Positions 22,746 through 33,038 are shown, counted from the stretch's first letter. The stretch is 64,000 nucleotides of DNA from a bacterium (GCA_022778545.1 JALFDW010000033.1:1-64000), one strand, 5' to 3'. Numbers and translations: made by a program. Notes: a model not told the origin generated them from the sequence alone.

Positions 22746-23039
22746 ATGAAAAAACTGGGGATCTTTTTCATAGCGGCGTTTCTGCTCATGGGCCTGGCAG
22801 CCGGTTGCCGGGAGCGTGCGGAGCGGCTTTCCTGCACGGTCACAGAGGTGTACGAAAACGCGGTTATGGCAATTTGCGCGGAAGAAGGCGGCGGCCTTGC
22901 GGAAGGGCAGAAGGTGTATGTTTCATGTGAAACGATGCCGCAGCTTGCGCCGGGGGACGTGATCCGCGTTACGTTCCGCGGGCAGGCCATGCATTCCGAA
23001 CCGATGCAGGTCGTTGCGGAAAAGGTCGAAAAAGAGTGA
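22746..23039 (+). CDS. Small putative lipoprotein
   Basis: Signal peptide with lipobox LMGLAAGC; 97 aa. Confidence 0.65.
   Translation: MKKLGIFFIAAFLLMGLAAGCRERAERLSCTVTEVYENAVMAICAEEGGGLAEGQKVYVSCETMPQLAPGDVIRVTFRGQAMHSEPMQVVAEKVEKE
22919..22934. promoter_or_regulatory. Near-match parS site
   Basis: TGTTTCATGTGAAACG, 2 mismatches to TGTTTCACGTGAAACA. Confidence 0.45.
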
Positions 23040-23050
23040 ATGCAGTCTCG

Positions 23051-23434
23051 TTATGCGGACGGAGTGCTTTCTTCCGAATGATGCTCTTCCTGCAGGAAAT
23101 GCTCCCGAAACAGCACATCGCTTGCGGCGCGCAGCGCGTTCGTATACGCATCGTAGCGGGCGAGCAGAGACTGTGCTTCCGGGGTAAGGTGCGCACCGCC
23201 GCCGTTTTTTCCGCCGGCGTTGGAAACGAGCAGAGCGAAGCCGAGAAAGGCTTCGCTTTCTTTTGTAATGCGCCAGGCTTTGGAATAGGCCATGCCCATT
23301 TCGGCTGCGGCTGCGCGCAGGGAGTGCAGCCGATCCACGTTGCGCAGCAGCGTGGCAATGCCGGGGCCAAAGGCTTTTCCGTCCTCCGTAAAAATACGGA
23401 TGCCGAGGACAGGGCGGAACTTTCGGTTTTCCAT
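23051..23434 (-). CDS. ModE-like winged-helix DNA-binding protein
   Basis: LLRNVDRLHSLRAAAAEMGMAYSKAWRITKESEAFLGFALLVSNAGGKNGGGAHLTPEA. Confidence 0.82.
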   Translation of the reverse strand: MENRKFRPVLGIRIFTEDGKAFGPGIATLLRNVDRLHSLRAAAAEMGMAYSKAWRITKESEAFLGFALLVSNAGGKNGGGAHLTPEAQSLLARYDAYTNALRAASDVLFREHFLQEEHHSEESTPSA

Positions 23435-23524
23435 AAAAGCGAGTCCTTTCCGATTTTGATTTGTATTATAACACAATTTGCGTGCAACCGCGGTATTTCC
23501 CGGGCAATAATCGGCGATTATGTG

Positions 23525-24160
23525 CGTGTGGGGGGGGCAGCGTCCCGCTAGCCCGCAGGCTAAAAACAGGGTCGTATAATTTGCGGGATGTCCGGAGGCC
23601 GTCCCCTACATTGTCCTCTCGACTGCATTGTCAATTATCAATTGTCAATTTCCCCAGCTCTTCACCTTTCACTTTTTCTTTTTGCCGCCTCGCCCCGGCG
23701 GGGGGCTTCTTTTTTAGAAAAAGAAGCAAAAATCGCGCGCAGATGCTCGGGCTTGTTGGGGCGATCTCATCCAACTCGTTCGCCCTTGCCGCGCCAACGC
23801 CGCTTGCGGCCTCTCTGAAATCACGCGGCCGCTTCTGCGGCAAACGCGGCATGCGCTTCGCGCACCGGGCGAACCCTTTGGATATTGCCCCTTACCCTGC
23901 GCAGGCGCGCATTTTCGATATTCCTGGCTACCCGCACTGGAGCGCTTGCCTCTCCCTTCGGGAGAGATGGCAGCGGCATAAGCCGCTGACGGAGAGGGGA
24001 TTCGGGACGTCCTGCCTTATACACACGCCAGTTTCTTTTATGCTGCGGGACGTCCGGGAGGCCGTCCCATACATTTGCCCTCTCAACTGCATTGTCAATT
24101 GTCAATTATCAATTGTCAATTTCCCCCAGCCCTTCACTTTTCACCTTTAGCTTTTAGCCT
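23525..24160. repeat. Mosaic repeat blocks (A-F-G, then C-A-F-G) around a unique-looking 250-bp spacer
   Basis: Two ACTGCATTGTCAATT... arrays and two A modules. Confidence 0.8.
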
Positions 24161-24161
24161 T

Positions 24162-24806
24162 TTACCGCCTCTGCGCGAGCATCCAGCGGATGAGGCCGAA
24201 TTCGGGCGCGGCGTAGACCCAGCGGATCTCGTGCCCTTCACCGGACAGAAAGTGCAGCTGGCTGTTGCCGCCCGCCGCGTTGATGACGCGGTCCGCCTCC
24301 ACTACGCTGAACCCCATGCCGGTGTCGTTTTCGCCGTGGAAGATGCGCACCGGCTGCCGGGTGAGCACGGCGCACTGCTCCGCCTTCACTGAGCCGCAAA
24401 CCGGCACGAGGCAGGAGAAGAATTCCGGGTATTTTATGCCGAGCGAGAAGGTGCCCATGCCGCCGAGGCTCGCGCCAGTCAGGGCGATGCGCCGGGGGTC
24501 GATGCCCTCAGCGGCGGCCGTCCGCTCGATGAGCGCAATCACCGCGTCCGCCTGCTCGGCCCAGTTGCTCCCCACCGGGCATTGCGGCGCGAGCAGAGCC
24601 GCGTTCTCCGGCAGCGTGATGCGCCCGGTTTCCAGATATTGCGGCAGGGATTCGATTTCAAGCAGATGCATGGGGTCGCTTCCGCAGCCATCCGTCCCGT
24701 GCAGATACACGATCATGGGCGCAGCCGCGTCCGCGTCCGCATGCGTTTTGTAAAACAGGTAACCTGCGGTACTTCCATCCGCAGCGGTGAATGTTCCTTT
24801 TTTCAT
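24162..24806 (-). CDS. Alpha/beta hydrolase, esterase/PHB depolymerase-like
   Basis: PMIVYLHGTDGCGSD, nucleophile elbow LTGASLGGMGTFSL, ..FHGENDTGM, GEGHEI. Confidence 0.85.
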   Translation of the reverse strand: MKKGTFTAADGSTAGYLFYKTHADADAAAPMIVYLHGTDGCGSDPMHLLEIESLPQYLETGRITLPENAALLAPQCPVGSNWAEQADAVIALIERTAAAEGIDPRRIALTGASLGGMGTFSLGIKYPEFFSCLVPVCGSVKAEQCAVLTRQPVRIFHGENDTGMGFSVVEADRVINAAGGNSQLHFLSGEGHEIRWVYAAPEFGLIRWMLAQRR

Positions 24807-24921
24807 ACCATACCTCCACACTGTTTTCCTTCATGATACCGCATACGCCGCAATTTTCCAAGAACAGTTGACATTTTCGTCTGCCATGCCCACAATGAAC
24901 GTATATCCTTATCAGGGAGGG

Positions 24922-26532
24922 ATGTTTATGCAAGCTCCGTCGCTGCGCCATATGATCGGCCAGATGCTCCTTGCGGGCTTCCCCGGCACGGAAATGCCGG
25001 ACGCGCAGGCTGTGCGCCTGCTGGAAGAATATCTCGTGGGCAATTTCATCCTGTTTGCGCGGAACATCGGCCCTGCCGGTGAAACGGCGCGCCTTTGCGG
25101 CACGCTGTCCGAAACGGTTTATAAAAAGACCGGCCTCGCGCCGTTCCTCGCTGTGGATCAGGAGGGCGGCACGGTGCTGCGCGCGCATGAAGGCTCGTTT
25201 GCGTTCCCCGGCGCGATGGCGCTTTCCGCCGCTGTCCATGCCGCCGTGGGCGGAGAAACCGCAGCCATCCGCACGGTCGGGAGGCACGCAGGCGTTGCGC
25301 TGTGCGCGCTTGGTATGAACGTGGATTTCGCGCCGGTGCTCGATGTAAACAGCGAACCGAAAAATCCGGTCATCGGTGTGCGCGCCTATGGCGATACGCC
25401 GGAGACCGTGGCCGCCTGCGGCCTTGCGATGGCATCCGGCCTCCGGGAAGGCGGGGTGCTCCCCGTGTTCAAGCATTTCCCCGGGCATGGCAACGTTTCC
25501 GTGGATTCCCACATCGGCTTGCCCGTCAACGATGCGCCGCGCGCCGCGCTGGAGCAAACGGAGTGGCCGCCGTTCCGTGACTGCGTTGCGCGTCTCGGCA
25601 TGGATGCGGGTATCATGACGGCGCACCTTGTCTGCCGTGCGCTCGAAGGGGAAGAGCATGTGCCCGGCACGCTTTCGCCCCGCGTGGTCGGCGGGCTTTT
25701 GCGGCAGGACTTCGGCTTTGCCGGCCTTGTGTTCACGGATTGCATGGAGATGGGCGCGCTTGCGTCGCTCTGCCCGCCGGGAGAAGCTGCCATTCGGGCC
25801 GTTGAAGCCGGGTGCGACATCCTCACCATCTCGCACACTTTTTCCGCTGCTGCGGAAGCCGCGGAAGCGATCCTTGCCGCCGTGGAAAGCGGTCGCCTGC
25901 CCCGCGCACGCATTGAGGAATCGTACCGGCGCATCCTTGCCGTAAAAAAACGGCTCGGTTTGCTCGTTCCGCAGCGCCCTGATCCGGAAGCGGCGCGCGC
26001 GCTTGCGGCCGATGCGGAGACCGCAATGTTTCACATGAAACTGTCCGAGGAGAGCATCACCCTGCTTTCCGGCACATTCGATCCTGCGCTGACCCGGCAG
26101 GGGGCGGCGGTGCGCATCCTCGCGCCGGAAGCGTATGCCCGCACAGGTGTGGAGCTGGACGCGCCGCGCGTGAACCTTGCCGCGATGGCGGCGGAGCGGT
26201 TCAAATGGCATGCCGAAACCGTTTCGGATGCGGCACATGATGTCACCCCGGGCGGTTTTGCCGCAAACATCCTTTGTCTGCGGGATGCGCGCTTTTTCCC
26301 TTGGCAGCAGGAACTGCTCGCGCGCCTCGCCGCAGCGCCCGCGCCGCTTACGGTGATCCTGCTTGGCGCACCCTACGATGCAGAGCTTATCCACCATGCG
26401 GACGCCGTGATCGCCGCATATGAATACACCCGCCTTTCCGCGGAAGCGCTGCTGAACGCGCTCGAAAGCGGGCGCTTTCCTGGGCACTGCCCGATGAAGG
26501 GTGAAAAGGGAAAAGCTAAAGGTGAAAAGTGA
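24922..26532 (+). CDS. nagZ: Glycoside hydrolase family 3, beta-N-acetylhexosaminidase-like
   Basis: AVDQEGGTVLRAHE, PVFKHFPGHGNVSVDSHIGLP, VFTDCMEMGAL. Confidence 0.88.
   Translation: MFMQAPSLRHMIGQMLLAGFPGTEMPDAQAVRLLEEYLVGNFILFARNIGPAGETARLCGTLSETVYKKTGLAPFLAVDQEGGTVLRAHEGSFAFPGAMALSAAVHAAVGGETAAIRTVGRHAGVALCALGMNVDFAPVLDVNSEPKNPVIGVRAYGDTPETVAACGLAMASGLREGGVLPVFKHFPGHGNVSVDSHIGLPVNDAPRAALEQTEWPPFRDCVARLGMDAGIMTAHLVCRALEGEEHVPGTLSPRVVGGLLRQDFGFAGLVFTDCMEMGALASLCPPGEAAIRAVEAGCDILTISHTFSAAAEAAEAILAAVESGRLPRARIEESYRRILAVKKRLGLLVPQRPDPEAARALAADAETAMFHMKLSEESITLLSGTFDPALTRQGAAVRILAPEAYARTGVELDAPRVNLAAMAAERFKWHAETVSDAAHDVTPGGFAANILCLRDARFFPWQQELLARLAAAPAPLTVILLGAPYDAELIHHADAVIAAYEYTRLSAEALLNALESGRFPGHCPMKGEKGKAKGEK
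26027..26042. promoter_or_regulatory. Near-match parS site inside the GH3 gene
   Basis: TGTTTCACATGAAACT, 2 mismatches to parS consensus. Confidence 0.4.
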
Positions 26533-26740
26533 GGGGCTGGGGGAAATTGACAATTGATAATTGACAATTGACAATGCAGTTGAGAGGAGAGCACACATGT
26601 AAGGGACGGCCTCCGGACGTCCCGCGGAATAAAACAACGGCATCATGATTCATCCGCGCCCAAAGGTGCGGCGCATCTTCAATACTATGACCTCCTTCCC
26701 TGGGGAAGGGGTAGGGGATGGGGTGCTGCAATGAGATGCC
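26497..26740. repeat. Mosaic repeat block at the 3' end of GH3 gene (G-F-A-D)
   Basis: Begins within the coding end (..GEKGKAKGEK-stop). Confidence 0.85.
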
Positions 26741-26755
26741 CAGCCCAAACAACAT

Positions 26756-26783
26756 AAAAACGGGGGACTGTACCCCCGTTTTT
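26756..26783 (-). terminator. Intrinsic terminator of typA
   Basis: AAAAACGGGGG-ACTGTA-CCCCCGTTTTT. Confidence 0.75.
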
Positions 26784-26801
26784 CTATGTGCATCAATTAA
26801 A

Positions 26802-28631
26802 TTATTTTTCCGCTTCCCGCGCGGCCTTCTTCATGCGCTGCTCCTTGGAAAGGATCTTCTTGCGCATGCGGATGCTCTTGGGCGTGACCTCCACGAGCTC
26901 ATCATCGGCGATGAACTCAAGGCACTGCTCCAGGGAGAGGAGCGTCGGCGGAGTCAGGCGGAGTGCCTCGTCTGAACCGGCTGCACGCATGTTGGTGACG
27001 TGCTTCTTCTTTGTGGCGGCGACAACGAGATCCTCGTTGCGCGCGCATTCGCCGATGATCTCGCCTTCATAGACGGGTACGCCGGGGCCGATGAAGAGGC
27101 GGCCGCGCTCCTGCGCATTGAACAGGCCATAGCTTGTGGATTCGCCCGTTTCGTGGTTGATGATCGAGCCGTGCTCGCGCTCGCCGATGTCGCCCTTGTA
27201 AGGCTCATAGCCGTGGAAGATGTGGCTCATTACGCCGTTTCCGCGGGTATCGGTCAAAAGTTCGCTGCGGTATCCCATGAGGCCGCGCGCGGGGATGAGG
27301 AAGAGGAGCCGGACGCTGCCTTCGGTTTCGGTGATCATGTCCTGCAATTCCGCCTTGCGCGCGCCGAGCTTTTCCATTACGGAGCCGACGTATTCCTGCG
27401 GCACGTCGATGGTCAGCTCCTCGATCGGCTCAAGGAGCTTTTCATTTTCATCCCGCTTGAAGATGACCTTCGGGCGGGAAACGGCGAATTCGTACTCCTG
27501 GCGGCGCATGGTTTCGATGAGGATGGAAAGGTGCAGCTCGCCGCGGCCGCTCACCTTGAACATGTCGGTGGATTCCGTTTCCTCCACGCGCATGGAAACG
27601 TTGGTCTCGACTTCTTTGAACAGGCGGTCGCGCAGGTTGCGGGAGGTGACGTATTTGCCTTCCTTGCCGGCGAACGGGCTGTCGTTGACGAGAAACATCA
27701 TGGAGATCGTGGGCTCGTCAATGTGCACGAAGGGCAGCGGCTCGATGCAGGCGGGGTCGCAGGCCGTCTCGCCGATGGAAAGGCCGGTCACGCCCGCGAC
27801 GGCGACGATCTCGCCCGCGGAGGCCTCCTCGATCTCAACGCGCTTCAAACCCTCGAAGCGGTAAAGGCGGGAGAGCTTCACTTCGCGCGCCCGGTTGTCC
27901 TGCCCGCCGCAGAGCGTCACGATCTGGTTGCGCCGCGCCGTGCCGCGCTCGATGCGCCCAACGCCGATGCGGCCCACGTAATCGTCATAGTCGATGGTGG
28001 AAAAGAGGATCTGCAACGGCGCGTCCGCGTCGCAGTCCGGCGCGGGGATGGTGGATACGATGGTGTCAAACAGCGGCTGCATGTCCGTGCCGAGGGCGTC
28101 CGGCTCGAGGCCGGCGTAACCGTCCCGGGCGGAGGCGTAGACGACGGGGAAGTCCAGCTGTTCTGCGGTGGCGCCGAGCTCGATGAAAAGCTCCAGCGTT
28201 TCGTCCACCACTTCAAGCGGGCGCGCGCCGGGCCGGTCCACCTTGTTGACGACCACGATCGGCGTCTTGCCGAGCGCGAGCGCCTTGCGGAGCACGAAGC
28301 GCGTCTGCGGCATGCAGCCCTCGAATGCGTCGACGAGCAGGAGCACGCCGTCCACCATTTGCAGGATGCGCTCCACTTCGCCGCCGAAATCCGCGTGACC
28401 GGGCGTGTCCACAATGTTGATGCGGCAGCCCTTGTAGTTGACGGCCGTGTTCTTGGAAAGGATGGTGATGCCGCGCTCTCGCTCCAGGTCGTTGGAGTCC
28501 ATCACGCGCTCCTGCACCTGCTCGTTTGCGCGGAACACGCCGCTCTGGCGGAGCAGGCAGTCCACGAGGGTGGTCTTGCCGTGGTCAACGTGCGCGATGA
28601 TCGCGATGTTGCGGATGTTTTCGTTAGGCAT
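26802..28631 (-). CDS. typA: Translational GTPase TypA/BipA
   Basis: [52 protein letters not shown]. Confidence 0.97.
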   Translation of the reverse strand: MPNENIRNIAIIAHVDHGKTTLVDCLLRQSGVFRANEQVQERVMDSNDLERERGITILSKNTAVNYKGCRINIVDTPGHADFGGEVERILQMVDGVLLLVDAFEGCMPQTRFVLRKALALGKTPIVVVNKVDRPGARPLEVVDETLELFIELGATAEQLDFPVVYASARDGYAGLEPDALGTDMQPLFDTIVSTIPAPDCDADAPLQILFSTIDYDDYVGRIGVGRIERGTARRNQIVTLCGGQDNRAREVKLSRLYRFEGLKRVEIEEASAGEIVAVAGVTGLSIGETACDPACIEPLPFVHIDEPTISMMFLVNDSPFAGKEGKYVTSRNLRDRLFKEVETNVSMRVEETESTDMFKVSGRGELHLSILIETMRRQEYEFAVSRPKVIFKRDENEKLLEPIEELTIDVPQEYVGSVMEKLGARKAELQDMITETEGSVRLLFLIPARGLMGYRSELLTDTRGNGVMSHIFHGYEPYKGDIGEREHGSIINHETGESTSYGLFNAQERGRLFIGPGVPVYEGEIIGECARNEDLVVAATKKKHVTNMRAAGSDEALRLTPPTLLSLEQCLEFIADDELVEVTPKSIRMRKKILSKEQRMKKAAREAEK

Positions 28632-28752
28632 AATCAAGTCTCCGTATCGTAAAAATATTATCTAACCATTAACCGAATTATTATACTCCCATCCCATGGA
28701 GCTTGGCAATAAAAAGATATGGAAAAAGGGCGAAAACAATGGGGAAAAGGGG

Positions 28753-28781
28753 TTGACACAAGCCCTTTGCGGTGATACAAT
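28753..28781 (+). promoter_or_regulatory. sigma-A-type promoter upstream of TPP riboswitch
   Basis: TTGACA - 17 bp - TACAAT. Confidence 0.75.
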
Positions 28782-28803
28782 GCATGCCGAACCAAATAAG
28801 GAA

Positions 28804-28888
28804 TACCCGCTGGGGGTGCTGGCGCAGCTGCGCCGGCTGAGAGAGGCCCTTGGAACCTGATCGGATAATACCGGCGTAGGGAAGCGGA
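28804..28888 (+). ncRNA. TPP (THI-box) riboswitch
   Basis: GGGGGTGCT...GGCTGAGAGAGGCCCTTGGAACCTGATCGGATAATACCGGCGTAGGGAAG. Confidence 0.96.
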
Positions 28889-28922
28889 TGATATAATGGA
28901 TGGGAGTTTATCCCGCCTGTCT

Positions 28923-28949
28923 CCGCAAAGTATTTTGCGGGGATTTTTT
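28923..28949 (+). terminator. Riboswitch expression-platform terminator
   Basis: CCGCAAAGTATTTTGCGGGGATTTTTT between riboswitch and thiT start. Confidence 0.75.
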
Positions 28950-28985
28950 GTTTCGGTATCATTTGTCACAAAGGAGCGTCAAAAA

Positions 28986-29654
28986 ATGAAATTCGTTCTG
29001 TTGGAAAAGCTTGCCAAGCTCGAAGGCAAGGAACTCGTGATGCTCATCGCGGCAGTCGTTGCGGCGGTGGCGCTCGTTGTGCTGCTCGTATGCCTGCGCA
29101 AGCGCACTGCGGAAGAAAAGCCCGGCAAGCGCATGGATGTGCGCGCGCTCGTCTATGGAGCGCTCTGCGTGAGCCTTTCGTTCGTGCTCAGCTACATGAA
29201 GCTGTTCTCCATGCCCATGGGTGGTTCGCTGACCCTCTGCTCCATGCTGCCCATCGCCATGTATGCCTGGGCGTTCGGCCCGGCCTATGGCTTCACGGCC
29301 GCTTTCGCATACAGCCTTCTGCAGGTCATCCAGGGCGCCTGGATCGTGCACCCCGTGCAGTTCATCCTTGACTACTTCGTCGCCTTCACCTGCTATGGCC
29401 TTTCTTCCCTGTTCCCGAAGTGCCTGCCGCTCGGCGTGGGCGTAGCGGGCCTTGCGCGTTATGCCTGCTCCGTACTCTCCGGCGTGGTGTTCTTTGCGGA
29501 TTCCGCTGCCGAGGCGGGGTATGAGAGCGCGCTGCTCTATTCCCTCGCTTACAACGGCGGCACGATCGGCCTTGAGACCGTGCTCTGCGTGATCGTTGCC
29601 TGCGTGCCCGGCGTGGTGCGCATTGCGAAAGCCATGAACAAGAAGCGCGCTTAA
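28986..29654 (+). CDS. thiT: Energy-coupled thiamine transporter ThiT
   Basis: RALVYGALCVSLSFVLSYMKLFSMPMGGSLTLCSMLPI; downstream of TPP riboswitch. Confidence 0.93.
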   Translation: MKFVLLEKLAKLEGKELVMLIAAVVAAVALVVLLVCLRKRTAEEKPGKRMDVRALVYGALCVSLSFVLSYMKLFSMPMGGSLTLCSMLPIAMYAWAFGPAYGFTAAFAYSLLQVIQGAWIVHPVQFILDYFVAFTCYGLSSLFPKCLPLGVGVAGLARYACSVLSGVVFFADSAAEAGYESALLYSLAYNGGTIGLETVLCVIVACVPGVVRIAKAMNKKRA

Positions 29655-29739
29655 TCCCCGCGCGCGGAAATTTGGAATATCCCCCCTTCGGTCGGGCCGC
29701 TTCAAAAACTGAGGCGGCCCGGCTGCCGTTTTGGCGCGG

Positions 29740-29962
29740 TGTTGCCCCATCCCCCTGGCCCCCCTCCCGGGGGAAGGGGGACGAATTTTTGAAGGTGCGG
29801 CGCACCTTCGGGGCGTGAATGAAAATGAAACTGTTGTTATGTTTCGCGGGACGTCTGGAGGCCGTCCCCTACATCCGTTCTCTCGGCGGGGTTGCGCGTG
29901 TAGGGAGCGGCTTGCCTCTCCCCGCGGGAGAGGTGGCAGCGACGCGGAGTAGAGGGGGGAAT
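29740..29962. repeat. Mosaic repeat block (D-A-C)
   Basis: GAAGGTGCGGCGCACCTTC at 29791-29809; A module at about 29848. Confidence 0.85.
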
Positions 29963-30021
29963 TCACCACATTCTCCATTCTCAATTGCAGCCGCAGCCCA
30001 TGTTCTGATATAATAAAATGT

Positions 30022-31227
30022 ATGAAAGAGAATGGACCCGAACGGGATGAATTTGAATACGAAACGCAGGAGGAGCCGAAACCCGGGCGGCGCATGAGCG
30101 CGCAGGGCGTCGCCGTGCTTGCGCTCGCGCTGCTGCTCATCGGGCTGGGTGCCGCCGCGTTTTCCGCGCGCGGCCTACCCATATGGCCTCCGCGGATGGT
30201 CGAGGCCATGGCGGAGCCGGAGGAAACGCCAGAGGAAACGCCCGCGCCGGACCCCACGCCGACACCTGCGGAAGAAACGGTAGCGCCTCCGGATGCAACG
30301 CCGGATGCCGCGGAATTTGAGCGCACGGCGTTTGTAGTGGATGGCGTGCCCCTCGGCGTGCTCGCAAGCCGGGAGGCTGCGGAATCGGCGGAGCGTGAGG
30401 CGGTCGCCTGGTTCGAGCTGCAGATCCTGGGCGGCGGAACGCTGGAGACTACGGTGGAAAACGAGATCGTTCTTGCGCCTGCTGCCGATTATCCGGAAGC
30501 GCAGGACACGACGCTCGATGCGCTCCTTGCGCTGTTGACGGGGCCGGATACGCCGCTCACCGTGCGTTCCACGCTCACGGAGGAGCTCGTCTCCCACACG
30601 GAATATGAAAGCGTAACGGAAGAGGAAAAGACGCTGCTTGCCGGCACGCGTATCATCGTGCGCTATGGCGTGGATGGCGAAACGCACACCATTACGACGC
30701 GCACGTTCGTGAACGGTGCGGAGCAGGGAAAGCCGGAGACGGTGACGGTCACCGCCCGGGAGGCCGTGAACGCGCTTGTGCGCGAAGGCGTAGAGAAAGT
30801 CGACATGGAAGCGGAGCCGGGCAAGCGGGAAGGGGAGCGCGGCAGGGATGCGGGTGCGCTTGAATTTATCCACCCTACGGAGCGTGGCCGCATCATCTCC
30901 AACTACGGGCAGCGGGAAGGCGTTCTTCACCTGGGCCTTGATTACGAAGGCGAAACAGGGGAGGATGTGCTTGCTTCCGCCGCGGGCACGGTCGTAAGCG
31001 CCATCGAGCGCGGCGGCTACGGCCTTATGGTGGAGGTCGATCATGGGGACGGCTTTGTGACGCGCTATGCGCACCTCGGTTCGATCGCCGTTTCGATCGG
31101 CGACACCGTTGCGGCGGGGGATAAGCTCGGCACGCTCGGCGCGAGCGGAAACTGCCGGGAGCCGCACCTGCATTTCGAGCTGCGGATCGACGGGATCGCA
31201 TACAATCCCCGCTATTATCTCGGCTGA
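30022..31227 (+). CDS. M23 family peptidase with G5-like domain
   Basis: N-terminal TM, proline/threonine linker, G5-like region, LHLGLDYEGETGEDVLASAAGTVV...RYAHLGS...EPHLHFELRIDG. Confidence 0.88.
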   Translation: MKENGPERDEFEYETQEEPKPGRRMSAQGVAVLALALLLIGLGAAAFSARGLPIWPPRMVEAMAEPEETPEETPAPDPTPTPAEETVAPPDATPDAAEFERTAFVVDGVPLGVLASREAAESAEREAVAWFELQILGGGTLETTVENEIVLAPAADYPEAQDTTLDALLALLTGPDTPLTVRSTLTEELVSHTEYESVTEEEKTLLAGTRIIVRYGVDGETHTITTRTFVNGAEQGKPETVTVTAREAVNALVREGVEKVDMEAEPGKREGERGRDAGALEFIHPTERGRIISNYGQREGVLHLGLDYEGETGEDVLASAAGTVVSAIERGGYGLMVEVDHGDGFVTRYAHLGSIAVSIGDTVAAGDKLGTLGASGNCREPHLHFELRIDGIAYNPRYYLG

Positions 31228-31318
31228 CGGCCGGCGCGCCTGCGTGACGCTTGCCGGATCGGGCGCGGAATGGTACAATAAAGTTTGGTATATATGTAAT
31301 TGGAAAGAGGATGATGTT

Positions 31319-31513
31319 ATGGCGCTTTTGAAGTTCCGCTGCAAGGAATGCGGCAAGGTGTTTGACGAGCTTGTTTCCCCCGCTCTGATGGAGCAGGTGA
31401 AATGCCCGGATTGCGGCGGTAAAACGGAACGCGCATACGAAGGCAAGTGCATACGCGCGGGGCAGGGCGGCTGCAGCGGAAGCTGCGCGAGCTGCGCAGG
31501 CTGCAAGCACTGA
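31319..31513 (+). CDS. FmdB-like zinc ribbon protein
   Basis: MALLKFRCKECGKVFDELVSPALMEQVKCPDCGGKTERAYEGKC; Cys-rich tail. Confidence 0.75.
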   Translation: MALLKFRCKECGKVFDELVSPALMEQVKCPDCGGKTERAYEGKCIRAGQGGCSGSCASCAGCKH

Positions 31514-31543
31514 GCTTCGGAAAACAACGTTGAAGGAGAACCT

Positions 31544-32809
31544 ATGGCGCATTATGTGATAAACGGTGGGCACCGGCTGGAGGGCAGCGTGACCATCAGC
31601 GGCGCGAAAAACGCCGCCGTGGCGATCATTCCCGCCGTCATTCTGGCGGGGGAGAGCTGTGTGGTGGAAAACCTGCCGCAGATCGAGGATGTGCGCATTC
31701 TCGAACAGATCCTCCAGCACATGGGTGCGAACGTGGAGTTTACCGCGGATGGCGCAATGCGTGTCGATCCCCGGCGGATTAACACGCACACCGTCACGTT
31801 CGACATGGTGAGCCGCCTGCGCGCTTCGTATTATCTTCTCGGCGCGATGCTCGGCCGCTATGGCCATGCGGAGATCGCGCTGCCGGGCGGCTGCTCCATC
31901 GGCCAGCGGCCCATTGACCAGCACATCAAGGGCATGCGCGCGCTCGGCGCGAATGTCGTTATCGAGCGTGGCATCGTGAAGGCCCATGCGGAAAAGCTCA
32001 CCGGCGCGGAGATCTACCTCGACGTCGTCAGCGTGGGCGCAACGATCAACATCATGCTTGCTGCGGTCGGCGCGTCGGGGCAGACGATCATCTCCAACGC
32101 GGCAAAGGAGCCGCATGTGGTGGATGTGGCGAACTTCCTCAACATGATGGGCGCCTCCGTGAAGGGCGCGGGTACGGACGTGATCCGCATCCAGGGCGGA
32201 AGAAAGCTGCACGGCTGCACCTATGCCATCATTCCGGATCAGATCGAAGCGGGAACGTTCATGATCGCCGCTGCGGCCACCCGCGGGGACGTGGTCATCA
32301 ACAACGTGATCCCCACGCACCTTGAGGCCATTTCCGCGAAGCTGATGGAGAGCGGCGCGCAGGTAATCGAGGGGGATGACGGGCGTGAGTTCTTCATCCG
32401 CGTCAGCAGCACCGGGCGGCCCCGCGCCGTCAACATCAAGACGCTGCCGTACCCCGGCTTCCCGACGGATCTGCAGCAGCCCATGATGGCGTATCTTTCC
32501 ATGGCGGCGGGGAACAGCTTCATCGTGGAAAACATCTTTGAGGATCGCTTCAACCACGTGGCGGAGTTGCAGCGTATGGGCGCGAACATCACGCTCAACG
32601 CGCGCACGGCCATGATCGAGGGCGTGGAGCAGCTTTCCGGCGCGCCGCTGTTTGCGACCGACCTGCGCGCGGGCGCGGCGCTCATCGTGGCGGCGCTTGC
32701 GGCGGAAGGCATGAGCAGCGTGCATAACATCGAATATGTTGACCGGGGTTATGAATATTTCGAGCAGAAGCTGCGCGCGCTCGGCGCGGACATCCGGCGC
32801 GTGGAATAA
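31544..32809 (+). CDS. murA: UDP-N-acetylglucosamine 1-carboxyvinyltransferase
   Basis: MAHYVINGGHRLEGSVTISGAKNAAVAIIPAVIL; LPGGCSIGQRPIDQHIKG. Confidence 0.95.
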   Translation: MAHYVINGGHRLEGSVTISGAKNAAVAIIPAVILAGESCVVENLPQIEDVRILEQILQHMGANVEFTADGAMRVDPRRINTHTVTFDMVSRLRASYYLLGAMLGRYGHAEIALPGGCSIGQRPIDQHIKGMRALGANVVIERGIVKAHAEKLTGAEIYLDVVSVGATINIMLAAVGASGQTIISNAAKEPHVVDVANFLNMMGASVKGAGTDVIRIQGGRKLHGCTYAIIPDQIEAGTFMIAAAATRGDVVINNVIPTHLEAISAKLMESGAQVIEGDDGREFFIRVSSTGRPRAVNIKTLPYPGFPTDLQQPMMAYLSMAAGNSFIVENIFEDRFNHVAELQRMGANITLNARTAMIEGVEQLSGAPLFATDLRAGAALIVAALAAEGMSSVHNIEYVDRGYEYFEQKLRALGADIRRVE

Positions 32810-32964
32810 ATAAAATGGGAATTGGAAATGCCCTCTGCACTTAGCAAAAGAGAGATGAACTGGAATTATCTATCAGGTAATCTGCCGTAAGGCTTGATTA
32901 TAAAATACATTTTAGGAGATTGCTGTTTGAGGAAAAACAACACTTTGGAGATTGTAGGCTGACC

Positions 32965-33002
32965 GGGAGGTTTGCGTAAATACAGTCTCGCACAAACCTC
33001 CC
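32965..33002 (+). promoter_or_regulatory. Leader hairpin upstream of GNAT gene
   Basis: GGGAGGTTTG-(18 nt)-CAAACCTCCC, 10-bp perfect stem, 36 bp before ATG. Confidence 0.45.
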
Positions 33003-33038
33003 AGTATTGCAGTCAACAATCATCAGGAGGAAAAAATA

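Noticed and set aside
24658-26646. 662-aa minus-strand ORF
   Set aside because: Antisense shadow of the GH3 gene.
27000-28652. 550-aa plus-strand ORF
   Set aside because: Antisense shadow of typA.
28888-28905. GATGATATAATGG after the TPP riboswitch as an internal promoter -10
   Set aside because: TATAAT-like but no -35 at suitable spacing; the clear promoter lies upstream of the riboswitch.
31025-32725. 566-aa minus-strand ORF
   Set aside because: Antisense shadow of murA and the M23 peptidase.
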